Assembly (NCBI GenBank): GCA_046758005.1
Contig: JBHHZJ010000149.1
Coordinates: 1-5,645, forward strand
DNA: 5,645 bases
DNA from: JBHHZJ01 sp046758005
GTDB lineage: Bacteria; Pseudomonadota; Alphaproteobacteria; Kiloniellales; J153
Direction of reading: 5' to 3'
Positions within the stretch are counted from its first letter, which is position 1. Each line of letters opens with the position of its first letter. This document shows, piece by piece, positions 4,924-5,645 of the stretch. Below the pieces are notes generated by a model. That model did no database searches. It was given only the letters and a program-made list of their open reading frames with translations, and had not been told where the DNA came from. Both the position numbers and the translations under genes were made by a program.

Positions 4924-5462
4924 GGCAAGCGCCCGTGCAGGTTTCGGAACCAATCGAGGCTCTGCCGGGTCTGCGCGATCTCGTGGTCGAGCCACGCGGC
5001 GAGGTGGCCGGGCGCGGCGGCGTGGCGCGCGCGCAGCTCGGTCAGGCGCACGAGCTGGCGCTCGCACATCTCGCCGATCATCTCCGCCTGGAGGCGCTGG
5101 TCCTCGGGCTCGAGCAGGTGCAGGAAGCGCATCTTGAGGGCGATGATCAGCTTGTTGATGTCGCTGACCGCCGGCCGGACGTTGGAGTTGAGCAGGCGCA
5201 CGAGCTCGCGCCGGCCAGCCTCGGTGACGCGCAGGAGCGCGCTTTCGCCGCCCTCGCGCGGGTCGGCGGCCTCGACCAGGCCCTCGACCTTCAGCACCTC
5301 GATGGGCGCGCCGACCAGCTCCAGCGACGGCCCCACGACGTGCCCGGTGAAGTGGCGCACCTCGCCGGCCAGCTCGGCGTAGCCGGTCTCGCGCGTGGCC
5401 AGGATGCCGAGCGCCAGCAGCCGTACGGCCTCGCTCGGAATCAGGGTGTTGTCGCGGTACAT
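4920..5462 (-). CDS. PadR-like winged-helix transcriptional regulator
   Basis: A 180-aa cytosolic protein. Residues about 10-90 fit the PadR winged helix: LLALGILATRETGYAELAGEV (15-35) for the first helices, a recognition-helix region ending in IEVLKVEGLVEAA (54-66), then a two-strand wing (ESALLRVT, 73-80) and TEAGRREL (80-87), the usual junction motif. Residues about 100-178 are two or more long amphipathic helices, matching the C-terminal dimerisation domain of PadR proteins (subfamily 2, Vir_act_alpha_C). PadR proteins are usually repressors that respond to small molecules, but no ligand or target is visible here. The ATG at 5462 has AGGA nine bases upstream. The TAG stop lies in the CTAG flank of the inserted element. 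It converges on the methyltransferase gene. The recognition helix departs from the common YPxLxxLE pattern, so subgroup assignment is tentative. Confidence 0.8.
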   Translation of the reverse strand: MYRDNTLIPSEAVRLLALGILATRETGYAELAGEVRHFTGHVVGPSLELVGAPIEVLKVEGLVEAADPREGGESALLRVTEAGRRELVRLLNSNVRPAVSDINKLIIALKMRFLHLLEPEDQRLQAEMIGEMCERQLVRLTELRARHAAAPGHLAAWLDHEIAQTRQSLDWFRNLHGRLP

Positions 5463-5645
5463 GGCGCTCGATCCTACGGCGCGACGCTTAAGATAAGAAG
5501 CGGGTCAAGCACAAGGTAGGGCGGGCGAGGGCAAAAGTCCAGAAAGCGACCCATCCCACCGGTGTCCCTGCAAGTGTCCCTCCAAGCTCGGCTCATGAAG
5601 ACGACGCGGACGTGTCGCGGTCATGGTCCGGAAGATCGCCTCTAG
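5463..5645. other. Upstream region of the PadR-like gene, to window end
   Basis: These 183 bp carry no convincing gene. The minus-strand sequence TTGACC at 5505-5500 lies only 8 bp from TATCTT, so no well-spaced promoter for the regulator is visible. A 12-bp tandem repeat occurs at 5562-5585. An ATG at 5623 opens MVRKIAS and could begin a plus-strand gene beyond the window, but there is no clear ribosome-binding site. Confidence 0.4.
5562..5585 (+). repeat. Tandem 12-bp direct repeat
   Basis: GTGTCCCTGCAA at 5562-5573 is followed directly by GTGTCCCTCCAA at 5574-5585, matching at 11 of 12 positions. It lies about 100 bp upstream of the PadR-like gene. It could be a paired binding site or simple slippage; nothing distinguishes these. 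Confidence 0.6.

Noticed and set aside
5500..5520. Promoter for the PadR-like gene using TTGACC on the minus strand
   Set aside because: The nearest -10-like hexamer, TATCTT, is 8 bp away, far from the required spacing, and no other good pair is present.
5595..5645. 16-codon plus-strand frame ending with TAG at the window end
   Set aside because: Too short, no ribosome-binding site and no recognisable sequence; the stop at the window edge is probably chance.
1..5645. A novel defence, CRISPR or retron-type system
   Set aside because: No spacer arrays, reverse transcriptase, nuclease or toxin-antitoxin pairs are present; apart from the small element all genes belong to known families.

Overview
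The window is GC-rich chromosomal DNA. Its gene content and gene order (a small DUF6476-like membrane protein divergent from an RluD-type pseudouridine synthase, followed by rpoH) point to an alphaproteobacterium, possibly Rhodospirillales-like. That assignment rests on recognised families and remembered synteny, not on a database search. Most of the window is ordinary, densely packed core genome; the one accessory feature is a short transposable-element derivative at about 4.6-4.9 kb.

Left part, minus strand (1-1602). A tRNA-Glu(CTC) gene with encoded CCA and its own sigma-70-like promoter lies downstream of a low-specificity L-threonine aldolase gene (ltaE). The aldolase gene is preceded, 43 bp away and in the same direction, by a 98-aa single-pass membrane protein gene. 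These two may be co-transcribed.

Centre, plus strand (1654-4593). An rluD-like gene starts 51 bp from the divergent membrane-protein gene. The heat-shock sigma factor gene rpoH follows. It has two tandem promoter-like sequences in an AT-rich island: P1, whose -10 hexamer overlaps the rluD stop codon, and P2, which has an extended -10 and an approximate match to the alphaproteobacterial RpoH consensus. A class I SAM-dependent methyltransferase gene begins 41 bp after rpoH and is probably transcribed with it.

Right part (4594-5645). A roughly 318-bp non-autonomous element (MITE or internally deleted IS) has 19/20-bp terminal inverted repeats and CTAG flanks that look like a 4-bp target duplication. 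It carries only the last ~30 codons of an IS5/IS1182-like transposase plus a terminator. It sits exactly between the methyltransferase gene and a convergent PadR-like regulator gene. The regulator's TAG stop codon is part of the CTAG target, so the insertion appears to have separated two nearly abutting genes without damaging either. The last 183 bp hold the regulator's upstream region and a 12-bp tandem repeat.

I see no evidence for a new multi-gene system. The points most worth following up are the stop-codon-preserving insertion and the regulatory architecture in front of rpoH.
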